From: Bacillota bacterium
GTDB taxonomy: Bacteria; Bacillota; Clostridia; Oscillospirales; Oscillospiraceae
DNA length: 41,577 nt
Assembly (NCBI GenBank): GCA_021200975.1
Contig: JAJQFT010000099.1
Location: 1 to 41,577, forward strand
Direction: 5' to 3'
The notes under the pieces are model-generated. The model was not told the DNA's origin. It did no database searches and saw only the letters and a program-made list of their open reading frames with translations. This document shows positions 30,908 through 39,840 of this stretch, in pieces. Made by a program: the position numbers and the translations under genes. How positions within the stretch are numbered: position 1 is the stretch's first letter; every line of letters begins with the position of its first letter.

Positions 30908-31903
30908 TCATCCCCTCTCCGAGAAACGAATGCGCGGATCCAGCCACGCCAGCGCAATATCGGACAGAAGCGTTCCGATTACGACCAGCACAGCCTGCAC
31001 CATCACAATCGTTCCTGCAAGATACATATCCTGCGATTTCAGCGCGGCAAGCAGAACGGGGCCCTGAATCTGAAGATTCATGACGATTGCCGACACGGTG
31101 GAGCCGGAGAATATGCTGCTGAGGGAATGGGACATTCCGGATACAACGGGGTTCAGCGCCGAGCGCAGGCAATACTTATAGGTAATTGTCTTCTCGCTGC
31201 AGCCCTTCGCGCGGGCGGTGAGGGTGTACTGGCGGGTCTGCTCGTCGAGCATCTGCGCGCGCACGGTACGGATGATGCCGCAGGTGCCGGAGGTACCAAT
31301 GACGAACAGCGGAATCAGGCAGCGCCCAAGGAACTCCGGAACGTATTCCCAGCGCATACCGTTTTGCATCATTTCCGTACTGAATAACCCTAAGTACACA
31401 CTTCCCGTGGCGCTGTACACCCAGTACATTACGAGGATTGCCAATAGGAAGTTTGGCGTTGCCGTCCCCAGGAAGCCGATAAACGACCATATGTAGTCGC
31501 CCGCAGAATACTGGTGGTTGGCGCAGTAGATGCCAATCGGCAGCGAAACGCCATACTGAAATATGAAAATTGTGAAGGAAACGCCCAGTGTCAGCCACAG
31601 TCGATCCATGATGACATCCCAGACATCTCGCCCGTATTCAAAGGAGTAACCAAAGTCTCCTTCCGTGATAATATCCTTCATCCAGTTGAAATACTGCACA
31701 TACCACGGGTCATCCAATCCAAAGCTCTGGCGCAGGTAGGCGATGTCGGCCTCGGTAAAGGTTTCGCCTTCCGCGATTCGCGCCGCGACATAAGAGGTAA
31801 CGTAGTCGCCGGGCGGAAGCTGGATAATAAAGAAAATCACGATAGAAATGATAAGAATCGTCGGGATGAAGAGAAGCAATCGTTTGCCAATATACTTTTT
31901 CAT
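30908..31903 (-). CDS. Oligopeptide/dipeptide-type ABC transporter permease (OppB-like)
   Basis: The start MKKYIGKRLLLFIPTILII (ATG at 31901-31903) gives 331 residues, with the usual OppB opening helix, six membrane spans and the cytoplasmic EAA-type loop RTVRAQMLDEQTRQYTLTARAKG. It forms the channel with OppC. It is separated from the binding-protein gene by 136 bases that hold a strong hairpin, while OppC follows after five bases. Confidence 0.92.
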   Translation of the reverse strand: MKKYIGKRLLLFIPTILIISIVIFFIIQLPPGDYVTSYVAARIAEGETFTEADIAYLRQSFGLDDPWYVQYFNWMKDIITEGDFGYSFEYGRDVWDVIMDRLWLTLGVSFTIFIFQYGVSLPIGIYCANHQYSAGDYIWSFIGFLGTATPNFLLAILVMYWVYSATGSVYLGLFSTEMMQNGMRWEYVPEFLGRCLIPLFVIGTSGTCGIIRTVRAQMLDEQTRQYTLTARAKGCSEKTITYKYCLRSALNPVVSGMSHSLSSIFSGSTVSAIVMNLQIQGPVLLAALKSQDMYLAGTIVMVQAVLVVIGTLLSDIALAWLDPRIRFSERG

Positions 31904-31946
31904 TTGGCGTTTCGCACCCCTTCCAGTTTGCAATTTTTGAGGGAAA

Positions 31947-31991
31947 ATGCGGGGGCTTTTTCTTTGGGACACAAAGAAATCACCCCCGCAT
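31947..31991 (-). other. Strong intercistronic hairpin between the binding protein and OppB genes
   Basis: A perfect 9-bp outer stem (ATGCGGGGG with CCCCCGCAT) encloses an inner stem (TTTCTTT with AAAGAAA). On the minus strand it is followed by TTTCCC rather than a long T run. This placement, just after a binding-protein gene, is typical of hairpins that protect the abundant binding-protein mRNA and reduce read-through to the permeases. Confidence 0.7.
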
Positions 31992-32039
31992 CTCTACATT
32001 TTGTTATTTACGATTGTTCGTGCAATGGAAAAGGGGAAA

Positions 32040-34040
32040 TTACTCCTCGATGTACCAGCACCAGCAATGTGCAAGACCCGTATCACGGTAGATATCGGAA
32101 TACACGCCCTCCTCGGGGAAGTTGTGAATCCGCTCGTTCACAGCGAAGTAGGTGGGGCTGGCCTCTACATAGGCGATGACCCACATATTCTCCTCGTGCA
32201 GCGCCAGCATCTGCAGCGCGATCTCGGTGCGCTCATCCGCGTCAGCGGTCACGTCCAGCTGTGCCTTCAGGTTGATCAGCTCCAGCAGGTCGCCGGTAGC
32301 GGTCTCCGCGGTCATGTTGCCATACCAGACCACGTTGGTAGCGGTGCCGGGAACCATGGAGTTGGGCTTCAGGATGATGGAAACATCGCCGATGCCGGTG
32401 ACCGGGTACAGGGTGCACTCAATCTCGTTGGCCAGCATCATATTATCGATGTTGCTGCGGTCATAGTCGCGGAAGGTAGTCTTGATGCCCACGGCGTCGT
32501 AGTAGAGCTTCAGCAGAGCGTAGGTATCGGCCGCGCCGCTGTCGGCCACAGAGACGATGTTCAGCACGAAGTCGGTGCCGTCCTCGAAGTCATAGTAGCC
32601 GTCGCTGCCCATCACCAAGCCGCAGCTTTCCAGCAGCTCCTTTGCGTAATCGGGGTCATACTCGGTCCACTTGGTGGCCCATTCCTCGCTGTAGCCCAGC
32701 ATGCCTTCGGACGGGGTCGCCTGCCCGCCGGACAGCCAGCCCTCGGAGTAGATGGAAGCGAACTCGTCGCGATCCACGCAGATGCTCATTGCCTGACGGA
32801 AGGCGGAGTTGTTGAACAGCGCGTTCAGATGCTCGTCTTCAATGCTCAGGTTCCACATGATCTGGGTGCCGGTATCGCCCCAGGAGCTGCCGGACCACTC
32901 ATAGATGTTGATGCCAACGCTCGCCTCTGTCTGAATGGTGGAGATGGCATCCATGGAAACGATCTGGTAATCCACCGTGCCGTCGAGCAGCAGAAGCAGG
33001 GACTGGTCGGTGTTCTGGATGGTGGTGTAGATGATCTTGTCCATGTAAGGCAGCTGCTGACCGGCAGCATCGACCTTCCAGTAGTAAGGATTACGGACAT
33101 ACTCGTAGTAGTCGCCGCTGACATCATTCTTGCCAGACTCAGTGGACAGTACGTAGGAGTTCAGGGTGGGTACGCCGGAGTAGTTCCAGAAGTAGTACAG
33201 CAGCTCCTTGCCGGCCTTGGCGACATCGGAGAACGTCACGCCGCAGATAGCCTCCGCCTCGGCCAGAGCCTTGGATTCCGCCTCGGCCTTAGCGGTGTCG
33301 TCAGTCGCGTTGTTGTACTCGATTACGTAGTTGACAAAGTCCTCGAAGATGTGCTTGGGGGCCCAGTACCACTTCAGCTCGACCGCCAAATCCTCGATGA
33401 AGGAGTACTTGGACTCGCTGAAGGTCACGGTGAAGGTATAGTCGTCCACCTTCTCCACGACTGCGTAGGTGCCGTCAGTGCTGGTGTTGCAGTCACGCAC
33501 GCCCTTGGAGTCTACATTGTTCAGCAGGACATAGTTGTAGTACCACACGCAGTCCTCAGCGGTGAAGTCCTCGCCGTCGGACCACTTCATCCCCTCGCGG
33601 AGATAGATGGTGTAAACGGTAGCGTCGTCATTGACATCGTAGCCCTTCGCCACGTTCGCCTCAAGCGTGCCGTCGGAGTTGAACAGGAACAGGCCCTCTT
33701 CAATGATCTTGCCAGTAGCCCAGGAGCTGCTGGAGGTGGAAGTCTTCAGCTCGCCGCCGTAGGTGCCGATCTCCAGGTAGTCAGCATTCTCGACCTTGAT
33801 GTCCTCTTCCACAGGCAGTCTGTCGGTTACATCCCCGTAGATGCCAAGCTCCGTGATGTAGGGGGCCTCGGAATACGAGGAGATTTCCTCCGCCACGGTG
33901 CCCTCGGTCTCGTCTGAAGACGAGCTGGCTTCGGTTTCGGCGTCGGTGCCTTCAGTTTCGTTGCCGCCCGAAGTGCCCGAGCAGGCCGCGAACGACAGCA
34001 GCATAACCAAAACCAAAAGCAGAGCAATGAGTTTTTTCAT
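32040..34040 (-). CDS. Extracellular solute-binding lipoprotein of the Opp/Dpp type (family 5)
   Basis: The 666-residue product begins with a lipoprotein signal (MKKLIALLLVLVMLLSFAAC, Cys at residue 20) and a Ser/Thr/Glu-rich linker of about 45 residues. Family 5 features follow: YTIYLREGMKWSDGEDFTAE, then WYYNYVLLN, the AFRQAMSICVDRDEFA region and a C-terminal lobe. It is anchored outside the cell membrane and delivers a ligand to the OppBCDF complex. At 666 residues it is longer than average peptide-binding homologues. Its place at the head of a hydrolase and inositol operon suggests an oligosaccharide or glycoside ligand. AGGAGG stands before the ATG. The promoter must lie in 34041-34352. 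Confidence 0.92.
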   Translation of the reverse strand: MKKLIALLLVLVMLLSFAACSGTSGGNETEGTDAETEASSSSDETEGTVAEEISSYSEAPYITELGIYGDVTDRLPVEEDIKVENADYLEIGTYGGELKTSTSSSSWATGKIIEEGLFLFNSDGTLEANVAKGYDVNDDATVYTIYLREGMKWSDGEDFTAEDCVWYYNYVLLNNVDSKGVRDCNTSTDGTYAVVEKVDDYTFTVTFSESKYSFIEDLAVELKWYWAPKHIFEDFVNYVIEYNNATDDTAKAEAESKALAEAEAICGVTFSDVAKAGKELLYYFWNYSGVPTLNSYVLSTESGKNDVSGDYYEYVRNPYYWKVDAAGQQLPYMDKIIYTTIQNTDQSLLLLLDGTVDYQIVSMDAISTIQTEASVGINIYEWSGSSWGDTGTQIMWNLSIEDEHLNALFNNSAFRQAMSICVDRDEFASIYSEGWLSGGQATPSEGMLGYSEEWATKWTEYDPDYAKELLESCGLVMGSDGYYDFEDGTDFVLNIVSVADSGAADTYALLKLYYDAVGIKTTFRDYDRSNIDNMMLANEIECTLYPVTGIGDVSIILKPNSMVPGTATNVVWYGNMTAETATGDLLELINLKAQLDVTADADERTEIALQMLALHEENMWVIAYVEASPTYFAVNERIHNFPEEGVYSDIYRDTGLAHCWCWYIEE

Positions 34041-34352
34041 TTTTGCAATCCTCCTATTTTTAATAGTGTTTCACCGGGTCTTTGTTTTTCGTCCTGGTAA
34101 CATAAATGATACCGCATTTTCTCTGGATATGCTACGCATTATTTGCGAAATCCGAAAATAAATATTGCATTTCATGCTTTTTTCATCAAGCGCCCCCCCA
34201 AACTTTATGCAAATTTTACAAAAATTTGACCTCATTTTTGACACCCTCGAGCCAGAACTGTCAATTTCAGGTATAAAAAATGCAATGTCCTATTGCATTC
34301 CTCCGGAATTTGTGGTACACTTATGCTACCCATAAGAAAGAAGGTAAACGCG
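34041..34352. promoter_or_regulatory. Divergent control region between the binding-protein operon and GH28
   Basis: This AT-rich 312-base gap holds no ORF of note and must contain both divergent promoters. A perfect inverted repeat, AATGCAAT then five bases then ATTGCATT, spans 34279-34299, about 55 bases before the GH28 start, and a further ATTGCAT occurs at 34174-34180. A possible -10 for GH28 is TATGCT at 34322-34327 without a good -35, as at activator-dependent promoters. The AraC regulator gene just downstream of GH28 is a likely binder. I could not assign a convincing promoter for the minus-strand operon. Confidence 0.5.
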
Positions 34353-35672
34353 ATGCAATACAACGTTTTGGACTTCGGCGCGGTGGGCGACGGCGCCGCC
34401 AACGATACCGCCGCCATCCAATCGGCCATCGATGCCTGCCGCAGCAGCGGCGGCGGGAGGGTCGTACTGCCCGGGGGCAGAACCTACCGCTGCGGCGCGC
34501 TGGCGCTCTGCTCCAATCTGGAGCTTCACCTCGAGATGGGCGCCGTGCTCAAGGGCAGCGACGAAATTTCTGACTTCGTCCCCGCCGGCCGCTCATTCGC
34601 CCGCCCGGAGGGCCGGCAGCTTCCCTCGTATGTCAACTGCGACTACGACGGCGCGCCGCCCCTGTGCTTCCTCTATGGCAGGGACTGCGAGAACCTCGCC
34701 ATCACCGGCTTTGGCCGCATTGACGGCAACGAGGAGATTTTTTACGGTAAGGTCACTCCCGACTTCATCGACGGGAGCTTCTATCCCCGCACGCCGATGC
34801 TTTTCTTAGAAAACGTCTCCCACCTGACCATCACCCAGCTCACGCTCTCCCGCAGCGCCTTCTGGACGGTGCATCTGGTTGGCTGCCGGGACGTTTTGAT
34901 TGACGGCATCCGCATTCTGAACAACCTGCATCTGGCAAACTGCGACGGCATCGACCCCGACCACTGCCAGGATGTCCGCATCAGCAACTGCTACATCGAA
35001 TGCGCCGACGACGGCATCGTATTCAAGAACACCGCCGCCGCCATGCGCTACGGCCCCTGTGAAAACATCACCGTAAGCAACTGCACCATTCACAGCTCCA
35101 GCGCCGCCATCAAGTTCGGCACCGAGAGCGAGGCGGATTTCCGCAACATCCTCGTGCAGAACTGCGCCATCCGCTGCTGCAACCGCGGCATCTCCCTGCA
35201 GCTGCGGGACAAGGGCAGCATTGAAAATGTGAGCTTTCAGAATATTTCCATCTGCACGAGGCTTTTTAAGCGGGAGATTTACTGGGGGCAGGCCGAGCCG
35301 ATTGCCATCACCGTACTAAAGCGCCGGGAGGACAGCGCCGTGGGAGCCGTGCGGAACATCCGCTTCAGCCAAATTCTCTGCACCGGGGAAAACGGGATTT
35401 TCCTCTATGCCGACCAGCCGGGCGCGATCTCCGGGCTGTATTTCGATCAGGTTGACCTCTCCCTGCAAGCCGTTACCGCAGAGGAAAAGGGCTACCACGA
35501 CCTGCGCCCCTGCTTTGGAGCAAGCTATATGAAAACGGGGCTGCACTATGTAGACGCCCGCCATGTTTCCGGCGCGGTCTTTCACGGCTGCTCCTTCCGC
35601 GCCGACGGCGCGATGGCCGCCGCGCTTTCCGAGCCATATCGGCTCTGCGACTGCGCCGATGTGCAGCTTTAG
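34353..35672 (+). CDS. Glycoside hydrolase family 28 (polygalacturonase-like, parallel beta-helix)
   Basis: The start MQYNVLDFGAVGDGAANDT (ATG at 34353, AAGAAGG upstream) gives 439 residues. The pectate-lyase-superfamily opening DFGAVGDG..NDTAAIQSAID is clear. The catalytic pattern appears as NCDGIDPDHCQD and CADDGIVFK, giving three aspartates; the GHG motif of fungal enzymes is replaced by AIKFGTES, as I recall for many bacterial homologues. There is no signal peptide, so it probably trims imported galacturonide-containing oligosaccharides. It is nine bases upstream of an AraC regulator and divergent from the import operon. Confidence 0.88.
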   Translation: MQYNVLDFGAVGDGAANDTAAIQSAIDACRSSGGGRVVLPGGRTYRCGALALCSNLELHLEMGAVLKGSDEISDFVPAGRSFARPEGRQLPSYVNCDYDGAPPLCFLYGRDCENLAITGFGRIDGNEEIFYGKVTPDFIDGSFYPRTPMLFLENVSHLTITQLTLSRSAFWTVHLVGCRDVLIDGIRILNNLHLANCDGIDPDHCQDVRISNCYIECADDGIVFKNTAAAMRYGPCENITVSNCTIHSSSAAIKFGTESEADFRNILVQNCAIRCCNRGISLQLRDKGSIENVSFQNISICTRLFKREIYWGQAEPIAITVLKRREDSAVGAVRNIRFSQILCTGENGIFLYADQPGAISGLYFDQVDLSLQAVTAEEKGYHDLRPCFGASYMKTGLHYVDARHVSGAVFHGCSFRADGAMAAALSEPYRLCDCADVQL

Positions 35673-35681
35673 AGGCGCAAA

Positions 35682-36587
35682 ATGCTGATTCAGGATCTTG
35701 CGCTCTACGAGGATCGCTACTATATCCGCATCCACGAGGAGAGCGACACGATTTACTACTTTTTCGACTATGACGCGCGAAGCGCGGATATCAACATGAA
35801 GTTCCAGCACCTGCATCCCTTCTACGAGATTTGCATCCCCCTGTGCCCCAAGGCGACCATTTTTATCGAGGGCGTGCCCTACGAGCTGCAAGCGTTCGAT
35901 ATTGTGTGCGTCCCGCCGAACACGCTGCACAAGTCCCAGTACCCCGCCGACGGCGGCGCCTGCAAGCGGCTGATTATCCAGTTTAATCTTCCCAAAACGG
36001 TGCAGGGGCTGTCCAACGAGTATGAGCAGCTGCTGAACGTGTACCACCGCAGCGTGCCGATTTTCCGCTTCGATGCGCAGATGCAGAAGCGGCTGTATGG
36101 CAAGCTGAACGCCATCTTCCTTCTTGCCCCGAAGCAGGATCCGCTGCGCGATTTGATTATCCACCAGACCTTTATCGAATTTCTCACCCTGATTTTCCTC
36201 AAGCAGGACGAGAATCTTTTCGCCAACGGCTCCGAAATGACGCCGATGAAGGAAAAAATCTACGGCGTCGCAGGCCATATCCACGCCCATTATTCGGAGG
36301 ATATCTCGCTGGACTCGCTGGCGGAGTACAGCGGCATCAGTAGCAGTCACCTTTCCCGGCAGTTTAAGAACATCACGGGCTTCACCGTCACGGATTATAT
36401 TCAGATGACCCGGGTGCGCAACGTCCAGTCCCTGTTGGTCAGCACCCAGATGCCCATCACCGAGGTCGCCGCGCCCTGCGGCTTCAACAGCTTCTCGCAA
36501 TTTAACCGGGTTTTCCGCAAGCACACGGGGCTGTCCCCCTCGCAATTCCGCAAGCAGAACCAAATGCGTTATTCCGAATTCGACTGA
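35682..36587 (+). CDS. AraC family transcriptional regulator
   Basis: The 301-residue product has an N-terminal cupin-type sensing domain (MKFQHLHPFYEICIPL; EGVPYELQAFDIVCVPPNTLH) and a C-terminal pair of helix-turn-helices (ISLDSLAEYSGISSSHLSRQ and ITEVAAPCGFNSFSQFNRVF, then HTGLSPSQFRKQ). Such proteins usually activate nearby sugar genes when a ligand binds. It lies between GH28 and a YihS-like isomerase gene in a tight plus-strand operon, and is the only sugar-type regulator in the window. It therefore probably controls GH28 and perhaps the divergent 29-kb operon. Confidence 0.92.
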   Translation: MLIQDLALYEDRYYIRIHEESDTIYYFFDYDARSADINMKFQHLHPFYEICIPLCPKATIFIEGVPYELQAFDIVCVPPNTLHKSQYPADGGACKRLIIQFNLPKTVQGLSNEYEQLLNVYHRSVPIFRFDAQMQKRLYGKLNAIFLLAPKQDPLRDLIIHQTFIEFLTLIFLKQDENLFANGSEMTPMKEKIYGVAGHIHAHYSEDISLDSLAEYSGISSSHLSRQFKNITGFTVTDYIQMTRVRNVQSLLVSTQMPITEVAAPCGFNSFSQFNRVFRKHTGLSPSQFRKQNQMRYSEFD

Positions 36588-36602
36588 CAAGGAGATAATA
36601 CG

Positions 36603-37838
36603 ATGCAATACACAATCGACACGCCCGAAAACAAGCAGCTTCTTTCCGCTCTGGCGCAGGAGCTTCTGCGCTTTGCCGTGCGCTTCCCCTCCCCTGGCGG
36701 CAGCGCCTACTATCTGAAAGGGGACGGCTCACCGTGGGTGGAGAAAACGCTCGATACCTACGAAACCTGCCGCATGGTGCACAGCTACTGCATCGGCAAA
36801 TTTCTGGGCTTCCCTGGCAGCGACGCACTAATTGACGCCGGGCTGCGGGGGATTGCCGGCGAACTGCGCGACACCGCCCATGGCGGCTGGTACACCAGCC
36901 TGAACCCGGACGGCTCTCCCCTGCCGGGCAAGCTGTGCTATGCCCATGCCTTTGTGCTCCTGGCCTCCGCCTCCGCGATTCTGGCGGGGCACGCGCAGGC
37001 CGGGCCCCTGCTGGAGCAGGCGCTGGAGGTCTTCGACCGCTACTACTGGAGCGAGGAGGAGGGGCTCTCGCGCGACACTTGGGACACCGCCTTCACTACC
37101 TTGGAGGACTATCGGGGCATTAACGCCAATATGCACACGGTAGAGGCCTTCCTCGCCGTAGCGGACGTCACCGGCGACGAGAAGTACCGCGCCCGCGCCG
37201 GCCGGATCATCGACCATGTGATATTCTGGGCACAGAATAACGGCCGGCGCATTCCCGAGCACTACACCAAGGACTGGACGCCCGATTTGGAATGCAACCA
37301 CGACCGGCCGGACGACCGCTTCAAGCCCTACGGCGCGACCCCCGGCCACGGCATCGAATGGGCGCGCCTGATTACCCAGTGGGCGCTTTCCACCTTCCCC
37401 GGGCAGCTACAGGAGCAGCGCCGCTACATCGATGCCGCCGAGAATCTATTCGACACCGCCGTGCGCGACGGCTGGAACGCGGACGGCGCACCCGGCATCG
37501 TCTACACGACCGACTGGAGCGGCAAGCCCGTGGTGCACGACCGGATGCAGTGGACGCTGGCCGAGGCCATCAATTCCTCCGCCGTGCTGTACCGCGTAAC
37601 CGGCAAGCCGGAATACGCCAAGGCATACCGGGAATTTCTGGTATATCTCGACAGCACCGTCCGCGACCATACCTACGGCAACTGGTACCACCAGCTCGAC
37701 CGGGAGAATCACCTGCTCGATACCGTTTGGCCCGGAAAGCCGGATATCTACCACGGCCTGCAATCCATGCTGATTCCCTACTGCGCGCCGGAGCTGTCCG
37801 TCGCCGTCGCTGTCGCGCGGAAGCAATGCGCGCTGTAG
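36603..37838 (+). CDS. AGE/YihS-like aldose-ketose isomerase
   Basis: The 411-residue (alpha/alpha)6 protein resembles YihS closely along its length. LCYAHAFVLLASASAILAG, YYWSEEEGLSRDTWDTAF, YRGINANMHTVEAFLAVADV, ATPGHGIEWARLI, GIVYTTDWSGKPVV and KPDIYHGLQSM all have YihS counterparts, and the three catalytic histidines expected (in NANMH, PGHGIEW and DIYHG) are present. YihS isomerises mannose to fructose and also acts on sulfoquinovose. With GH38 and a ROK kinase in the window, mannose to fructose is my preferred guess; sulfoquinovose cannot be excluded from sequence. AGGAGA precedes the ATG. It ends before a bidirectional terminator. Confidence 0.85.
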   Translation: MQYTIDTPENKQLLSALAQELLRFAVRFPSPGGSAYYLKGDGSPWVEKTLDTYETCRMVHSYCIGKFLGFPGSDALIDAGLRGIAGELRDTAHGGWYTSLNPDGSPLPGKLCYAHAFVLLASASAILAGHAQAGPLLEQALEVFDRYYWSEEEGLSRDTWDTAFTTLEDYRGINANMHTVEAFLAVADVTGDEKYRARAGRIIDHVIFWAQNNGRRIPEHYTKDWTPDLECNHDRPDDRFKPYGATPGHGIEWARLITQWALSTFPGQLQEQRRYIDAAENLFDTAVRDGWNADGAPGIVYTTDWSGKPVVHDRMQWTLAEAINSSAVLYRVTGKPEYAKAYREFLVYLDSTVRDHTYGNWYHQLDRENHLLDTVWPGKPDIYHGLQSMLIPYCAPELSVAVAVARKQCAL

Positions 37839-37904
37839 ACAGCCTGTAGGCGTTCAGAGAGCGTCGCCGGCACCGCCTTTTGCGGCAGGGTGTGCCAAAA
37901 TAAA

Positions 37905-37954
37905 AAGCGCGGCACAGCGGGGAAAGCCAATCCCCCCGGCTGTGCCGCTGTTTT
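37905..37954. terminator. Bidirectional terminator between the YihS-like and alpha/beta-hydrolase genes
   Basis: CGGCACAGC (37910-37918) pairs with GCTGTGCCG (37939-37947), extended inward by GGGG/CCCC. A-rich sequence (TAAAAAG) lies on the left and CTGTTTT on the right, giving T runs on both strands. It ends both convergent transcripts. Confidence 0.8.
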
Positions 37955-37995
37955 GTGCCCGAAAAGGCGCAGAGCGAAGATGCCCCCATGGAAAG

Positions 37996-38033
37996 CCCGG
38001 CGAAGCCAGACCTCTTCGGTCGGCCGCGCCGGG
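37996..38033 (-). other. GC-rich hairpin after the alpha/beta-hydrolase gene
   Basis: CCCGGCG (37996-38002) pairs with CGCCGGG (38027-38033) 11 bases downstream of the minus-strand stop codon. It has no clear T run and may add to the nearby bidirectional terminator. Confidence 0.4.
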
Positions 38034-38043
38034 CGGGAAGCCT

Positions 38044-39018
38044 TTATGCCAGATAACGGCCAAAGAACGCGCACATTTTGTCAAAAGGAATCACATCCAC
38101 CCGGTCGTACAAATCCGTGTGAACCGCGCCGGGGATGATCATCAGCTCCTTATTGTCGCCGGTCAGCCTTGCATAGGCGTCCCGGCTGAAATAGCAGGAG
38201 TGCGCCTTTTCCCCGTGGACGATGAGGACGGCAGAGCGGATTTCCGAGCTATACTGCAAAATGGGCTGATTCAGGAAGGACTGGCAGCCCGTCACGTTCC
38301 AGCCGCCGTTGGAATTCAGGCTGCGGGGGTGATAGCCCCGCTGGGTTTTGTAATAGTCGTAATAGTCCTTCACAAAGAATGGAGCATCCTCCGGCAGCGG
38401 ATCCACCACACCGCCGCCCAGGGCATAGCTGCTGCTTCTGTAGTCCGCAGTCCGCTGGGTGCAGAGGGCCTTGCGCTTCTCGTAGCGCGCCTGCTTGCTG
38501 TCCTCGCTGTCGAAGTAGCCCTTGGCGTTGACCCGGGTCATGTCATACATGGTGGAGGACACCGTGGCCTTGATGCGGGTATCCAGCGCCGCCGCATTCA
38601 GCGCCATGCCGCCCCAGCCGCAGATTCCGATGATGCCGATGCGCTCCGGGTCGACCCTCTCCTGCACGGACAGGAAGTCCACCGCTGCCAGAAAATCCTC
38701 GGTATTGATGTCCGGGGACGCCATATACCGGGGCAGCCCGCCGCTTTCGCCGGTGTAGGAGGGGTCGAAGGCGATGGTCAGGAAGCCCCGCTCCGCCATC
38801 GTCTGGGCATACAATCCGGCGGCCTGCTCCTTCACCGCGCCGAACGGGCCGCAGACCGCAATGGCCGGCAGCGCGCCCACGGCATTTTTCGGCACATACA
38901 TATCCGCCGCCAGCGTGATCCCATAGCGGTTGTGGAAGGTCACCTTGCTGTGGCTGACCTTGTCGCTTTTGGGAAAGGTTTTGTCCCACTGCGACGTCAA
39001 ATGCAATTTTTCTTCCAT
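38044..39018 (-). CDS. Alpha/beta-hydrolase family protein with atypical nucleophile elbow
   Basis: The start MEEKLHLTSQWDKTFPKSD (ATG at 39016-39018) gives 324 residues. It looks like a YcjY/dienelactone-hydrolase-type protein: VTFHNRYGITLAADMYVP, the oxyanion region AVCGPFGAVKEQA, the late active-site region AVLIVHGEKAHS and the histidine in PGAVHTDLYD. At the nucleophile turn, where homologues have GxSxG or CASGG, this protein reads GICGWGGMALNA, so the serine is absent and a nearby cysteine is the only obvious substitute. It is the last gene of a three-gene operon, 23 bases after the CMD-cupin gene. The substrate is unknown. Confidence 0.82.
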   Translation of the reverse strand: MEEKLHLTSQWDKTFPKSDKVSHSKVTFHNRYGITLAADMYVPKNAVGALPAIAVCGPFGAVKEQAAGLYAQTMAERGFLTIAFDPSYTGESGGLPRYMASPDINTEDFLAAVDFLSVQERVDPERIGIIGICGWGGMALNAAALDTRIKATVSSTMYDMTRVNAKGYFDSEDSKQARYEKRKALCTQRTADYRSSSYALGGGVVDPLPEDAPFFVKDYYDYYKTQRGYHPRSLNSNGGWNVTGCQSFLNQPILQYSSEIRSAVLIVHGEKAHSCYFSRDAYARLTGDNKELMIIPGAVHTDLYDRVDVIPFDKMCAFFGRYLA

Positions 39019-39041
39019 AATAATAGCCTCGCTTTCCGCAT

Positions 39042-39797
39042 TTATGTCAAAAGGCCATACTGACTGCCGTCCACCGGCTCCAGCCATTCATTGGCGCTGT
39101 TCTCCCCCGGAACTTCTATCGCCAGGTGGGAAAACCAGCTGTCAGGAGCCGCGCCATGCCAGTGCTTCACGCCGGCAGGAATATTGACGCAGTCCCCCGG
39201 CTTCATCTCGATTGCCGCCTTGCCCCATTCCTGATAATAGCCTCGGCCTGCCACACAGATCAGGATTTGTCCGCCGCCCCGATCCGCGTGATGGATATGC
39301 CAGTTGTTCCGGCATCCCGGCTCAAAGGTCACGTTGAAAACGCCCACCTGCCGGGTAGATACCGGGGCAAGATAGCTCTGCCCAATAAAGTATTTTGCGA
39401 AGGCATCATTCGGCGCACCAATCGGGAACACCATTTCCGCCGCATGGGCAGCCTTTGCGTCCGCCGGTGCAGTATCCTCCGCCCAAATTTCCTTCGCCAT
39501 GTTGAACACTGCCCAGCCCTTGGGCCAGCCGACATAGAACGCCGTGTGCGTGACGATGGCGGCGATCTCCCGCCTCGTAACACCGGCCTTCTTCGCATTC
39601 TCCAAATGGTATTTCAGCGAGGAATCCGTAATTCCCGACGCCATCAGCGCCACCACGGTGACGATGCAGCGGGTCTTGTGGTCGATGCCAGGGTCGTTCC
39701 AGTTTTCGCCGAACAGCACATCGTCGTTAAAATGGGCGAATTCCGGCGCAAAGTCCCCGAGGGTGCTTCGTCCGGCGGTCTGTACGATTTTTTCCAT
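39042..39797 (-). CDS. Carboxymuconolactone decarboxylase-like domain fused to a cupin domain
   Basis: The start MEKIVQTAGRSTLGDFAPE (ATG at 39795-39797, GGAGG upstream) gives 251 residues. Residues 1 to about 110 are a CMD/AhpD-like helical domain (ASGITDSSLKYHLENAKKAG, VTRREIAAIVTHTAFYVGWP). Residues from about 150 are a cupin with metal ligands in NWHIHHADRGGGQILIC and IPAGVKHWHGA. CMD-cupin fusions are common next to cyclophilin-like and alpha/beta-hydrolase genes in Firmicutes under LysR control, as here; their reaction is not established. The AhpD-type CxxC is absent, so it is not an obvious peroxidase. Confidence 0.88.
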   Translation of the reverse strand: MEKIVQTAGRSTLGDFAPEFAHFNDDVLFGENWNDPGIDHKTRCIVTVVALMASGITDSSLKYHLENAKKAGVTRREIAAIVTHTAFYVGWPKGWAVFNMAKEIWAEDTAPADAKAAHAAEMVFPIGAPNDAFAKYFIGQSYLAPVSTRQVGVFNVTFEPGCRNNWHIHHADRGGGQILICVAGRGYYQEWGKAAIEMKPGDCVNIPAGVKHWHGAAPDSWFSHLAIEVPGENSANEWLEPVDGSQYGLLT

Positions 39798-39840
39798 GTT
39801 GCAAGCCTCCATTTTGATAAAATCCATACTGCTCTGCGGC

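Noticed and set aside
31947-33917. A 656-codon plus-strand open frame opposite the solute-binding protein.
   Set aside because: The Val/Gly/His-rich translation mirrors the binding protein's codons. The minus strand has a lipoprotein signal, family 5 motifs and a ribosome site.
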